64,000 nucleotides of DNA from Anaeromyxobacter soli (GTDB lineage Bacteria > Myxococcota > Myxococcia > Myxococcales > Anaeromyxobacteraceae). Positions 27,234 through 35,113 of the stretch are shown one piece after another. How positions within the stretch are numbered: position 1 is the stretch's first letter; every line of letters begins with the position of its first letter. Position numbers and translations under genes: made by a program. Location: positions 1-64,000 of the forward strand of contig NZ_JAKZLF010000002.1 of assembly GCF_022808855.1 (NCBI RefSeq), in the 5' to 3' direction. The notes under the pieces were generated by a model. It saw nothing but the letters and a program-made list of their open reading frames with translations, was not told where the DNA came from and made no database searches.

Positions 27234-29822
27234 TCAAGGCCGCGCGAGGGTGACCACGGGCGACGTCCAGCGCTCCCAGTCGGAGGGGTTCGCCGGATCC
27301 CCGAGCGCCTTCAGCACGGACAGGGTGACGAGGTAGCTGCCGTTCGGCACGACGTAGCTCCTCGTGCCGGCGGCGGTCGTGCCGTCCCAGGCGAGCGCGA
27401 AGAAGCCGGCGCTCGTCGCGTTGCGCGGCAGGTAATCCTCGGCGAGCGCGGTGTGCCACGCCTTGCCGCTCGCGGCGTCGGTCACGTCGAGGCGCAGGGC
27501 GCGCGACGGGTGATCGAGGTGGACGAGGACGAACGGGACGTCGTCGCCCGCCATCGTGAACGTGCCGCCGGCGGGCCGCGCCTCGTAGCTCGACTCCACG
27601 AGCTGAGCCAGCACCGGCAGCCCGGCGCCGGCCGGCGTGAGGACCTTGATCGACTGGTAGTCACCGACGAAGCCGGCGTACGGCACCCGCAGGATCTCGC
27701 CGCCGCCCGAGGGCGTGAGCACCACGTAGCCGCCGTACTGCGCCTTGTCCGGCCCGGTCGGAGGCGTCACGGTGAGCTCGACGGTCGCGCTCCCTTGCGC
27801 GGGGACCGTCACCGTCGGCGCGCCGAAGGAGACGCTCGCGTTCGACGTGTTGAACACCGGCGAGAACGTCCCCCGCGCCGAGAGGGCGTTCACGAACGAG
27901 AGCGCGTAGGTGACCGGCGCGTCGGCGGAGCTCGTGACCGTGAGCGTGCGCGCGACCGGCCCCGCCTGGCTCTCGCCGAGCGAGAGCTTCGCCGGCTCGA
28001 CGCTGGTGGTGGCGAGGATGGCGCGATCGATCCGGAGCATGCCCGCGCCCTGGCGGCCCACCGTCTCGAGGAAACCGAGCGTCGGGTCCCGCCACCAGAG
28101 CTTCGGCTCTGCGGTGTTCTGGAGGATCGTCCGGACCCGCTGCGACGGCGTGCTCGGCCGCGCCTCGAGCAGGAGCGCCACCGCGCCCGCGACGTGCGGC
28201 GACGACATGGAGGTGCCGCTGAGGCTCGCGTAGCCACCGAGCTCCAGGGGGTAGGTCGAGTAGATGTACCCGCCGGGCGCGCCGAGATCGGGCTTCAGGG
28301 CGAGATCGGGCGAGAGGCCGTAGGAGCTGAAGTCGGAGATGAGGTTCCCGGTGGAGTTCGGGAAGCTCCCGAGGTCCGAGGTCCAGGTGAGGTCCACGGA
28401 GCCGGCGGCCAGCCTGGAGTCGATGAGCGCCCCCTCCGCGGCGGAGACGGCGACCACCGGGATGGTGATCGCGACCGCCCCGGCGACGGTGGGGCTCACG
28501 CGGCCCGTGGTGCTGTTGTAGAGCACGACCGCGGCCGCGCCCGCGTTCTGGGCGTTCAAGGCCTTCTGGTAGAACGAGCATGTCCCTCGCCGGACGAGCG
28601 CCGCCTTTCCGGCGAGGCTTCCGGACGGAAGCGCGGCGCAGGCGTCGGCCGTCGAGCTCGGGGTGCCGGTGCGGGCCATCGGGAGCGTGCCCGTGTACGG
28701 CGCCGGCGGAGCGGCGGTCGCGTTCGTGTAGCCGATGGCCGTCCCGTCCGGCGAGATCGTGAGCTCCTTCAGCATGGCGTGCGTGTTGTCGAACGACGCG
28801 ACGCCGATGACCTTCTCGCCGAGGCCCGGGGCGCCGGCGGCCCACAGCCCGTTCGCGCCGCTGTTCCCGATCGAGGCGACCACCACCACGCCGAGGTTCA
28901 CGAGGCGCGTCGCCGCCATGGCCGTCGGGTACTGGGGCCACTGGTAGGCGGATCCGATGCTCATGTTCACGACCTGCATGCCGTCGGCGAGCGCCGCCTC
29001 CATCGCTGCGATCATCACGTCCGCGCTGGTCGAGCCCTCGCACCCGAAGACGCGATAGGCGCCGAGCTGCGCGTCCGGCGCGACGCCGCGCGCCCTCCCG
29101 TTCGCGCCGATGATCCCGGCGACGTGCGTGCCGTGGCCGGCGCAGTCGTCGGGGTACGCGTCCGGAACCGTCGTCGGGTCGTACGTCGCCGAGCTCGAGT
29201 CGGCGTTGAACGCGTCGCCGACGAAGTCCCAGCCGGCGACGATGCGGCTGCCGGGGAACGGGCTGTTGGCGCGCGGGACCCCGTCGCCGCCGAGGTCCAC
29301 GTGATCGTAGTCGATGCCGGTGTCGATGACGCCGACCTTCACGCCGCGCCCGGTGAACCCGAGCTCCTCCTGCGCGGCGTCGGCGCCGGTCATGGCGATG
29401 GCGGTGAGGAGGTCCGGCTCGGAGACCTCGGCCGGCTCCGGCATCGCGATCGTCTCGACCGGGTAGACCGCCTTCACGCCCGCGATCCGCGCGAGGCGTC
29501 CGAGCTGGGCGGGCGGCACCGACACGGAGACGCCGTTGAAGAGCACGTCGAACGAGAAGCGCTCGGAGTAGCGGACGCCCGCCTTCGCGGCGGCCGCGCG
29601 GAACGCGCTCTTCTGGGCGCGCACCGTGGCGAGGCTCGAGCCCTCCGAGGTGGGCGGGCTCGCGAGCTCGACGAACCAGAGGTGCGCGGATTCGTCCACG
29701 AGCGCGCCCGTCTCCGCGGAAGGCGCGAGGCCGGACGGCTCGAGGGCAACGACGTCGTCTGCGAGAGCTCGCGAGGCGAGCGCCAGCAGGGGCAAGAGCA
29801 GCAAGGCGTTCTTCTTGGCCAT
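27234..29822 (-). CDS. Secreted subtilisin-like serine protease (S8 family, PA domain)
   Basis: An 862-residue exported protease with a signal peptide (MAKKNALLLLPLLALASRALA) and an I9-like propeptide up to about residue 140 (RYSERFSFDVLFNGVSVSV, GVKAVYPVETIAM). The S8 catalytic triad is complete: Asp in VGVIDTGIDYDH (about 167), His in DCAGHGTHVAGI (about 230) and Ser in LSGTSMSSPHVAGA (about 536), with the oxyanion Asn in ASIGNSGANG. A protease-associated (PA) insert lies between His and Ser (about 375-460, CSFYQKALNAQNAGAAAVVL). After the catalytic domain there are two beta-sandwich-like regions, the first with TVTVPAQGSATVELTVTPP. The layout resembles Bacillus Vpr. It stands alone with its own terminator. 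Confidence 0.95.
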   Translation of the reverse strand: MAKKNALLLLPLLALASRALADDVVALEPSGLAPSAETGALVDESAHLWFVELASPPTSEGSSLATVRAQKSAFRAAAAKAGVRYSERFSFDVLFNGVSVSVPPAQLGRLARIAGVKAVYPVETIAMPEPAEVSEPDLLTAIAMTGADAAQEELGFTGRGVKVGVIDTGIDYDHVDLGGDGVPRANSPFPGSRIVAGWDFVGDAFNADSSSATYDPTTVPDAYPDDCAGHGTHVAGIIGANGRARGVAPDAQLGAYRVFGCEGSTSADVMIAAMEAALADGMQVVNMSIGSAYQWPQYPTAMAATRLVNLGVVVVASIGNSGANGLWAAGAPGLGEKVIGVASFDNTHAMLKELTISPDGTAIGYTNATAAPPAPYTGTLPMARTGTPSSTADACAALPSGSLAGKAALVRRGTCSFYQKALNAQNAGAAAVVLYNSTTGRVSPTVAGAVAITIPVVAVSAAEGALIDSRLAAGSVDLTWTSDLGSFPNSTGNLISDFSSYGLSPDLALKPDLGAPGGYIYSTYPLELGGYASLSGTSMSSPHVAGAVALLLEARPSTPSQRVRTILQNTAEPKLWWRDPTLGFLETVGRQGAGMLRIDRAILATTSVEPAKLSLGESQAGPVARTLTVTSSADAPVTYALSFVNALSARGTFSPVFNTSNASVSFGAPTVTVPAQGSATVELTVTPPTGPDKAQYGGYVVLTPSGGGEILRVPYAGFVGDYQSIKVLTPAGAGLPVLAQLVESSYEARPAGGTFTMAGDDVPFVLVHLDHPSRALRLDVTDAASGKAWHTALAEDYLPRNATSAGFFALAWDGTTAAGTRSYVVPNGSYLVTLSVLKALGDPANPSDWERWTSPVVTLARP

Positions 29823-29983
29823 TTCGGTCCTCGGAGTGCGAGTTCGCCGCGTCCTTCACCTGCCCGGCACGCGTGGGCTCACCTGCGCGCCGGAGGTCCG
29901 TGCAAGGGAGCGAGGAGCCTACACTGAAGGTAGGAGTCGCAAACAAGGGGAGCCCCGGAGTGGGCACGGCCGCCGGGCCCCGT

Positions 29984-30036
29984 TCAGGGCTCAGGGCAGG
30001 GCTCAGGGCGAGGGTCAGGGCACAGGGCTCAGGAGC
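29984..30036 (+). repeat. TCAGGGC repeat with G-quadruplex potential
   Basis: Six exact or near copies of TCAGGGC at 29984, 29991, 30003, 30015, 30022 and 30029 (spacings 7 and 12). Seven runs of three G separated by 2-4 bases meet the G3-N1-7 quadruplex rule on the plus strand. It lies between the stop of the DUF2339 gene and the upstream region of the protease gene, both read leftward. The rest of the 29823-30045 gap shows nothing else clear. Confidence 0.6.
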
Positions 30037-30045
30037 TCGGGTGGC

Positions 30046-31785
30046 TCAGGCGGCGCTCCGCGCTGCCGGCGCCTCCGCGCGCCGCCGGCGGATGCGCGGG
30101 ACCAGGATGAGCGCGGCGCCGTAGCAGGCGAAGGCCACGAGCAGCGTCGCCGGCCGTCCTCGGGGGAGATCCTCGAGCACGATCTTGAGCCCGATGGCGG
30201 CGAGCGCGGGGTACGCGAGCGCGGCTCCGTCGGACCAGGCCGGGAGCCTGCCGAGCGACGCGAGGCCGAGCGTCACGCAGACGAGGAGCGTCGTGCGGAC
30301 CGCCGCGAGCTCGCCGGCGTCCGCGCCCGGGCCGGGGAGGCCCGCGACCGCGGGGGCGATCCAGCCGATCGCCACCCCCGCGAGCCCCGCGGCGAGCGTC
30401 GCGAGGAGCACGATCCGCGGCACGCGCTGGGCGCGGGTGTGCCTGCCTCCCTCGGCGCCGATCCAGGCGACGGCGAGGAGCCCCGCGAGGACGGCGAGCG
30501 CTGGAGGCGTCACCGGCGTCCACGGGACGCGCGGCGACGCGAGCGACGTCTCGGCCGCGTGGGCGACGAGCCCGCTCGCGATCGCGGCCGCCGCGGCGTA
30601 CCCCGCCGCGTGTGCCGCGAGGGTGAGCCGGCCCTGTCGCCTTCCGAGCGCGCCAGCGGCGACGGCGAGCGCGATCCAGGCGACGGGCAGGGCGGGCCCG
30701 TCGAGGAGGAGGCCCGTCCCGGCGAGCACGAGCAGCGCCGCCGCGGAGGTGTAGAAGACGAAGTTCCGGCGGCGGTCCAGGGGGCGCTCGAGGAACGCGA
30801 ACGCCACCGCGTAGGCGGCGAGCCCGAGCACCGTGACCGCAGCGCCGATGGCGGACGCGCCGGCGCCCGAGCGGGTCGCCACGAACGCCGCGCCGCCGAG
30901 GCCGACGGCGATCGCCGCCGCGCTCTGGGCGATCTCGAACGCCAGCACGTCGCGGCGGAGCAGGAGCGTGCGGGTGGCGACGGTCCCGAGATAGAGCGCC
31001 ATGAGCGGCGTGAGCACGGCGAACGCGGCGAGGGCCCCCTCCCCGCCTCGCGCGAGGCCCACCCGCACCGCGAGCACCGCCGCGGCGAGGTCGGCGGCGA
31101 CCGCCGGCAGCGCGCGGAGCGAGAACCAGTCGAGCACGTAGCTGAGCCACAGCGTCGCGACGCCGAGGAGGACCAGGAAGAGCGCGGGGGGGCCGAGCCG
31201 CCCGGTGGCGGCCGCGAGGGCGACGGCCGTGGCGATGCCTCCGAGCGTCACGATCCACGCGAGCGCCTCGAGCCGGCGCCGCGCCGCGACGGCGAGCGCC
31301 GCGGCGGTGAAGAGGGTGAGCAGCGCCGCGGCCGCCGGGGGAGAGGCGAGCCCGAAGCGCGACGCCGCCTCGTAGACGAGCGGGAAGCCCACGAGCGCGG
31401 CGGCGGTGCCGTGGAACGCGGCGCTCGCCGTCGCGCCCGCCTTCGCCCCGGCCCGCAGGGCGAACCCGAGCCACGTGGCGGCGTACGCGAGGCCGAGGGC
31501 GACGCCGACCGCGGCCGGGAGCGTCCCCGCGTCGGCGAGCGCGCGCAGGACGAAGGCCCCCGCCAGGACGAGCAGCGTGCGCCCTACGAGCGAGACGCTC
31601 CCGAGCGCCGCGGCGAGCTCCTGGCCCGGCGGCGCGGCGGCGGGCGACCGGGGGGTCCCCGCGCGGCCCGCGGCGCGCGCCCGGCCCGGAGCGCCCTCGA
31701 GGGCCGCCAGGCGCTGCTCCAGGCGCCGGAGCCGCTCCTCCGTCTCCGCGTGCCTCGCCTCGAGCTCCGCCAGCCGATCCGTCAC
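30046..31785 (-). CDS. DUF2339 multi-span membrane protein
   Basis: A 579-residue protein with an N-terminal coiled coil (RLAELEARHAETEERLRRLEQRLAALE). A Pro/Ala linker follows, then some 16 or more membrane spans. The first span region (GSVSLVGRTLLVLAGAFVLRALADAG) followed by LGLAYAATWLGFALRAG is the DUF2339 signature. The role of the family is unknown; the membrane part looks like a polytopic scaffold or transporter. The tail is short and basic (RIRRRRAEAP). The ATG at 31785 is preceded by a weak GGAGGCG. It lies downstream of the nrfD-like gene on the same strand with a 57-base gap, so it could be read from the same operon. Confidence 0.8.
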   Translation of the reverse strand: MTDRLAELEARHAETEERLRRLEQRLAALEGAPGRARAAGRAGTPRSPAAAPPGQELAAALGSVSLVGRTLLVLAGAFVLRALADAGTLPAAVGVALGLAYAATWLGFALRAGAKAGATASAAFHGTAAALVGFPLVYEAASRFGLASPPAAAALLTLFTAAALAVAARRRLEALAWIVTLGGIATAVALAAATGRLGPPALFLVLLGVATLWLSYVLDWFSLRALPAVAADLAAAVLAVRVGLARGGEGALAAFAVLTPLMALYLGTVATRTLLLRRDVLAFEIAQSAAAIAVGLGGAAFVATRSGAGASAIGAAVTVLGLAAYAVAFAFLERPLDRRRNFVFYTSAAALLVLAGTGLLLDGPALPVAWIALAVAAGALGRRQGRLTLAAHAAGYAAAAAIASGLVAHAAETSLASPRVPWTPVTPPALAVLAGLLAVAWIGAEGGRHTRAQRVPRIVLLATLAAGLAGVAIGWIAPAVAGLPGPGADAGELAAVRTTLLVCVTLGLASLGRLPAWSDGAALAYPALAAIGLKIVLEDLPRGRPATLLVAFACYGAALILVPRIRRRRAEAPAARSAA

Positions 31786-31842
31786 GGGCGCCTCCCCGGT
31801 AGAGCGAGGACGCCGGACCCGCCCCGGCGGCCCTCGCGCGCG

Positions 31843-33054
31843 TCACGCCGTGCGGCGCGCGGGCTCCGCCGCGGGCTCGCGGCTCGGCTCCGCCGGCGGG
31901 GCCGCGCGCTCGATGGGCAGCACGCGATCGAACACCCACAGGAGCACGAACGGCAGGACGAACAGCGCGATCGCGACGATGACCCCCTCCCGGCCGAAGA
32001 GCGACGGCTGGTACCCGGAGCGCAGGCCGCGGAACGACTTCGAGAGCAGCTGCCCGCCGATGACGACGTTCCAGCGCATCGAGAACACCTGCACGAGGAG
32101 GAGCAGCGAGGCGACCGAGGCGAGCGTGTTCCGCACCCGGTCGTGCAGGTAGGCGTTCATCGTCACCACGATCGCGAGGAGGATGAACGGGACGAGGCTC
32201 CCGCCGATCATCTGCACGGAGATGAAGGAGAACTCGAGCCGCGTGGTGAGGAGCTGGGAGATGATGTGCCAGGCGTCGGAGTTCTCGTACGCGAGCAGCA
32301 CGATCTCGAGCAGCTCGAGGGTGACGGTGAGGATGAGGAAGAACCAGAGCCAGCGCGCCATCGCCTGCACCGTCTCCCGCTCGATCGGGCGCCGCCCGAG
32401 CTTCGCGGTCACCTGGTAGAGGAGCACGAGCAGCGCGATGCCGGACACCGCCGCCGAGAGCAGGAAGATGACCGGCATGAGCGGCGTCGACCACCAGGGG
32501 TTCGCCTTGATCCCGCCGAAGATGAAGCCGACGTAGCCGTGCAGCATGCACGCCGCGGGCAGGCCGAACGCGGAGAGGAGCTTCACCGCGCGATGATCGA
32601 CCTCGAGCGCCTCGGGCGAGGTGTCGTAGGTGCCGAGCGCGAGGGCGGCGTAGAACGCGCGCTTCACGCCGCGGCTCCGGCGCGCGGTCTCGATGATCTC
32701 GCGCCGGTACACGAACCAGACCTCGAGCAGCAGGATGACGAAGTACCCGGAGTAGAGCAGGCCGAAGCCCGCCATCGCCGAGGAGAAGTGCGGCGTCACG
32801 ACGACGTTGAAGGCGCGCTCGGCGTGACCGAGGTGGAGGTTCAGGGGGAACGTCGCGATGGCCATGAAGCAGAAGGAGGTCGCGAGCGCGAGCCGCGCCA
32901 CCGGCTCGAACTCCTTCTTTCCGAAGAGGTGGTAGAGCGCGGTGACGATGAACGCTCCCGCCACGAAGCCCGTGATGTACGGGTACATCACGATCATCAG
33001 GCTCCAGTGGACGTGCACGTCGTTCGGAAACGCGTAGCCGCTGATCTCCGGCAT
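31843..33054 (-). CDS. NrfD/PsrC-type quinol-interacting membrane subunit
   Basis: A 403-residue integral membrane protein of the NrfD family with about ten spans. Typical features are the first span with VHVHWSLMIVMYPYITGFVAGAF, FNLHLGHAERAFNVVVTPHFSS-like sequence in the second and third (PLNLHLGHAERAFN), and acidic and His residues close to the periplasmic face (LHGYVGFIFGGIKANPWW). NrfD proteins bind menaquinone and pass electrons to an Fe-S partner or take them from it; they carry no haem. The start overlaps the stop of the Fe-S gene by one base (TGATG), so it is translationally coupled to the ferredoxin partner. The direction of electron flow cannot be read from sequence. Confidence 0.92.
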   Translation of the reverse strand: MPEISGYAFPNDVHVHWSLMIVMYPYITGFVAGAFIVTALYHLFGKKEFEPVARLALATSFCFMAIATFPLNLHLGHAERAFNVVVTPHFSSAMAGFGLLYSGYFVILLLEVWFVYRREIIETARRSRGVKRAFYAALALGTYDTSPEALEVDHRAVKLLSAFGLPAACMLHGYVGFIFGGIKANPWWSTPLMPVIFLLSAAVSGIALLVLLYQVTAKLGRRPIERETVQAMARWLWFFLILTVTLELLEIVLLAYENSDAWHIISQLLTTRLEFSFISVQMIGGSLVPFILLAIVVTMNAYLHDRVRNTLASVASLLLLVQVFSMRWNVVIGGQLLSKSFRGLRSGYQPSLFGREGVIVAIALFVLPFVLLWVFDRVLPIERAAPPAEPSREPAAEPARRTA

Positions 33055-33848
33055 CACCGCACCTCCTTGTCGAGGCCGAGGTAGAAGCACTGCGGCTCCG
33101 TGAGCAGGTGCGGCTGCAGCACGCTCACGCGCCCGTGCGCGATGGCGAGCCGGACGGGATCGTCCTCGCGGCGCATGTCCCCGAACTGGCGCGTGGCGGT
33201 CGGGCAGACCTCGACGCAGGCGGGCTTCAGGCCCTTCGTGACGCGGTGGTAGCACCAGGTGCACTTCTCGGCGGTGTGCGTCGTCGGCGACAGGAACCGG
33301 CTGCCGTAGGGGCACGCCTGGACGCAGTAGCCGCAGCCGATGCAGCGCTCGGCGTCCACCAGCACGAGGCCGTCCTGCGTGCGGTACGAGGCGCCGACCG
33401 GGCAGACCTGGACGCAGGGCGTCTCCTTGCAGTGGTTGCACATCTTCGGGACGAAGAAGGACTTGGTCGGCGTGAACGGCGTCTGGATCGGGGGGAACCC
33501 GTCGAGCCCGCCCTTCGGCGAGTCCACGTGCGAGGCCTCCGGCGAGACGACGTAGCGCTCCACCCACGTCCGGAAGAAGCCGTCGGGGACGCCGTTCTCG
33601 GCCTTGCACGCGCGGACGCAGGAGCCGCAGCCGATGCACTTCTCGGTGTCGATGAGGTAGGCGTAGCGGTGCTGCGTCCAGTCGTAGCCCTCCGCCACGT
33701 GGTCCTCTCCGAGCGCGGGGGCGCCGGAGAGGAACACGAGCACCCCGCCGCCGAGGCGGAGCGCGTTCGCGAGGAACTCCCGGCGGCCGACGGGCTCCGG
33801 CGCCGGCGGCGGGGCGGGTGCGCGGGCGTCGCTCTCGGTCTCGTCCAT
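33054..33848 (-). CDS. Four-cluster 4Fe-4S ferredoxin subunit with twin-arginine signal
   Basis: A 264-residue electron-transfer subunit like NrfC/PsrB/HybA. The N terminus has a twin-arginine motif (GRREFLANALRLGGGVLVFL), so folded export to the periplasm is likely, although the motif is not the strict consensus. Cysteine sets for four 4Fe-4S clusters are present: CIGCGSCVRAC, CNHCKETPCVQVC, CIGCGYCVQAC, and CTWCYHRVTKGLKPAC with a further VCP. It sits between the tetraheme cytochrome (12 bases upstream) and NrfD (one-base overlap), and should bridge haem and quinone. No molybdopterin catalytic subunit is encoded nearby. Confidence 0.93.
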   Translation of the reverse strand: MDETESDARAPAPPPAPEPVGRREFLANALRLGGGVLVFLSGAPALGEDHVAEGYDWTQHRYAYLIDTEKCIGCGSCVRACKAENGVPDGFFRTWVERYVVSPEASHVDSPKGGLDGFPPIQTPFTPTKSFFVPKMCNHCKETPCVQVCPVGASYRTQDGLVLVDAERCIGCGYCVQACPYGSRFLSPTTHTAEKCTWCYHRVTKGLKPACVEVCPTATRQFGDMRREDDPVRLAIAHGRVSVLQPHLLTEPQCFYLGLDKEVR

Positions 33849-33860
33849 CGTGGCCTCCTG

Positions 33861-34322
33861 TCAGAGCTTCGGGGAGTGCGGCTCGTGGCAGTCGATGCAG
33901 GCGGTCCCCTCGACGCCGCCCTGGTGCTGGGCGAGGACGATCTGGGGGAACGCGGCGGGGCGCCCCTCGATGCGGCGATGGCACCGCGCACAGAGCGTGA
34001 ACGACCGGTCCACCGGCATCGGCGCGCTCCTGGCGCCGTCCCGGACGTGCCTCGCGAGCGGCGCGTGGCACACCTCGCAGCCGACCTTGCGGTGCGCGCC
34101 GGCGGTGACCGCCTTCAGCCGCTCCGCGTGGCACGCGCCGCACGACGCCGAGCCGCCGTGCTGCGGCGGGCGGACGGCGGCCTGCTCCGCGACGTTGTCG
34201 AAGCGGTACGGGCCGTAGGCCCCGTACGACTTCGGCACGAGGAAGGTCCGGCCGACCGAGAAGATCACGACGACCACGAGGAGCAGGAACAGGACGCGGA
34301 AGACGTGTCGGGCGGATTCCAT
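33861..34322 (-). CDS. Membrane-anchored tetraheme cytochrome c
   Basis: A 153-residue protein with one N-terminal membrane anchor (VLFLLLVVVVIFSVG) and four CxxCH haem-binding motifs: CGACH at 61-65, CEVCH at 82-86, CARCH at 111-115 and CIDCH at 142-146. Extra His residues (GAHRKVG, ARHVRD, AQHQGG, EPHSPKL) can supply distal ligands. Similar small multiheme proteins accept or deliver electrons in NrfH-like and cytochrome c7-like systems. The gene comes before the ferredoxin and NrfD genes in one operon, so it is likely the periplasmic exit or entry point of the module. Confidence 0.93.
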   Translation of the reverse strand: MESARHVFRVLFLLLVVVVIFSVGRTFLVPKSYGAYGPYRFDNVAEQAAVRPPQHGGSASCGACHAERLKAVTAGAHRKVGCEVCHAPLARHVRDGARSAPMPVDRSFTLCARCHRRIEGRPAAFPQIVLAQHQGGVEGTACIDCHEPHSPKL

Positions 34323-34334
34323 GGGCGCCTCCTC

Positions 34335-34652
34335 CTACGGCGGGTCGAGCGGCTCGAGGCCGAAGAGCCAGCGCATCCAGCGGGCGCGGCGCGCGCGCGG
34401 CGGCGCGGCGGGGGCGCGAGAGAGCGGCTCCACCGCGAAGAGGAGCCGGAGCCAGCCGCGCCTCGCGGGCCGCGGCACCTCCGGATCCTTGGGGAGCGGC
34501 TCCGGCGAGAGGAGCGTGCGCAAGAGGCCGCGCCCCCTGCCCGCCGCGAGCGCCGGGGAGGGCGGCCCGAGGCGCTCGATCGCGAAGATCTTGCGCAACG
34601 ACGAAAATGTCGCAGCCCATTTTTGCGTCACGACGCAAAGCAACCACAACAC
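34335..34652 (-). CDS. Small protein of four tandem LxxLFxxEPL-type repeats
   Basis: About 105 residues, first gene of the respiratory operon and 12 bases before the cytochrome gene. Most of it is four imperfect copies of one unit, read as LRKIFAIERLGPP, LLRTLLSPEPLPKDP, WLRLLFAVEPLSRAP and WMRWLFGLEPLDPP. Each unit is a short amphipathic helix ending in Glu-Pro-Leu-x-Pro, joined by Pro/Arg-rich linkers. There is no Cys pair or membrane span beyond a weak N-terminal hydrophobic stretch. The GTG at 34650-34652 follows GGAGGGG, which decided the start; TTG codons at 34667 and 34598 are alternatives. The family is unknown to me. Its place suggests a role in assembly or membrane attachment of the complex. 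Confidence 0.6.
   Translation of the reverse strand: MLWLLCVVTQKWAATFSSLRKIFAIERLGPPSPALAAGRGRGLLRTLLSPEPLPKDPEVPRPARRGWLRLLFAVEPLSRAPAAPPRARRARWMRWLFGLEPLDPP
34622..34639. promoter_or_regulatory. Perfect inverted repeat at the start of the cytochrome operon
   Basis: TTTGCGTC and GACGCAAA separated by AC form an 18-base palindrome, inside an AT-richer stretch. Its size fits a Crp/Fnr-superfamily or other dimeric regulator site. It overlaps the first codons if the GTG at 34652 is the start, or lies upstream of the gene if the TTG at 34598 is used. On the minus strand a possible -10 (TAGCTAAT) lies around 34676-34683. Confidence 0.35.
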
Positions 34653-34789
34653 CGCACCCCTCCGCAATGTGCCCCGAATTAGCTATCCACAGGCGGTTCG
34701 AGGCTTTTCCGGTATTCGCGGAAGAGGCATCCGGCCGAATTCACTGCGCTCTCCAGGGCTCGGGGTGCGCGTTTGAGCGCAGGTCTCAA

Positions 34790-34803
34790 TTGATAGCGAT
34801 CAA
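34790..34803. promoter_or_regulatory. Perfect FNR-type box
   Basis: TTGATAGCGATCAA is an exact match to the FNR consensus TTGAT-N4-ATCAA. It is 98 bases upstream of the 38-residue peptide gene on the plus strand and about 140 bases upstream of the leftward respiratory operon. A regulator bound here could serve either or both. A class II promoter would put transcription start near 34838 for the plus-strand gene. The region is clearly less GC-rich than its surroundings. Confidence 0.7.
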
Positions 34804-34901
34804 TGTCACACGCATTCGAGGCATGGACAGGATTGCGCAGCAGGCGCCCACTCGCACCGACGGCGAAGTCCCCGGCCGCCGCAGGAAGAACGGAGGTCAC
34901 C

Positions 34902-35018
34902 ATGCCCTTCGCATCCGTCGTGCGGAACGCCTGGCGCGAGCACGGGACCGACTACGCGCTGGTCGGCGCCGCGCTCATCGCGCTCCTCGGGAGCGCGATG
35001 CTGTTCCTGAGCTTCTGA
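34902..35018 (+). CDS. 38-residue single-span membrane peptide
   Basis: A very short protein that starts MPFASVVRNAWREHGTDYA and ends in one hydrophobic span (LVGAALIALLGSAMLFLSF). The E-x-G-x-D-Y-A-L-V pattern before the span faintly resembles the Flp/Fap pilin segment (..GATAIEYALI..), but the protein is shorter and has no prepilin peptidase context, so I treat it as a membrane peptide of unknown role. The ATG has an excellent ribosome binding site (CGGAGG, 6 bases upstream), which together with the FNR-type box about 100 bases further upstream argues for a real, oxygen-responsive gene. It is divergent from the respiratory operon. Confidence 0.6.
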   Translation: MPFASVVRNAWREHGTDYALVGAALIALLGSAMLFLSF

Positions 35019-35055
35019 TCGGACGGAGGACGCGCCTCTTGGGCGCGCTCGCTTC

Positions 35056-35076
35056 GCCCGCGGGTGGACCGCGGGC
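35056..35076 (+). terminator. Stem-loop downstream of the membrane peptide gene
   Basis: GCCCGCGG and CCGCGGGC form a perfect 8-bp stem with a GTGGA loop, 37 bases after the stop. A second small dyad (ACCTCG/CGAGGT, 35099-35114) follows. No T-run, so the termination role is inferred from position between convergent genes. Confidence 0.4.
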
Positions 35077-35113
35077 GTCGCGGCCGCGCAGCGCGATCAC
35101 CTCGCTCGCGAGG

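Noticed and set aside
29626-33084. A plus-strand open frame of over 1100 codons across the DUF2339 and nrfD genes
   Set aside because: Composition is almost only Arg, Glu, Gly and Ala with no motif, and it covers several well-supported minus-strand genes.
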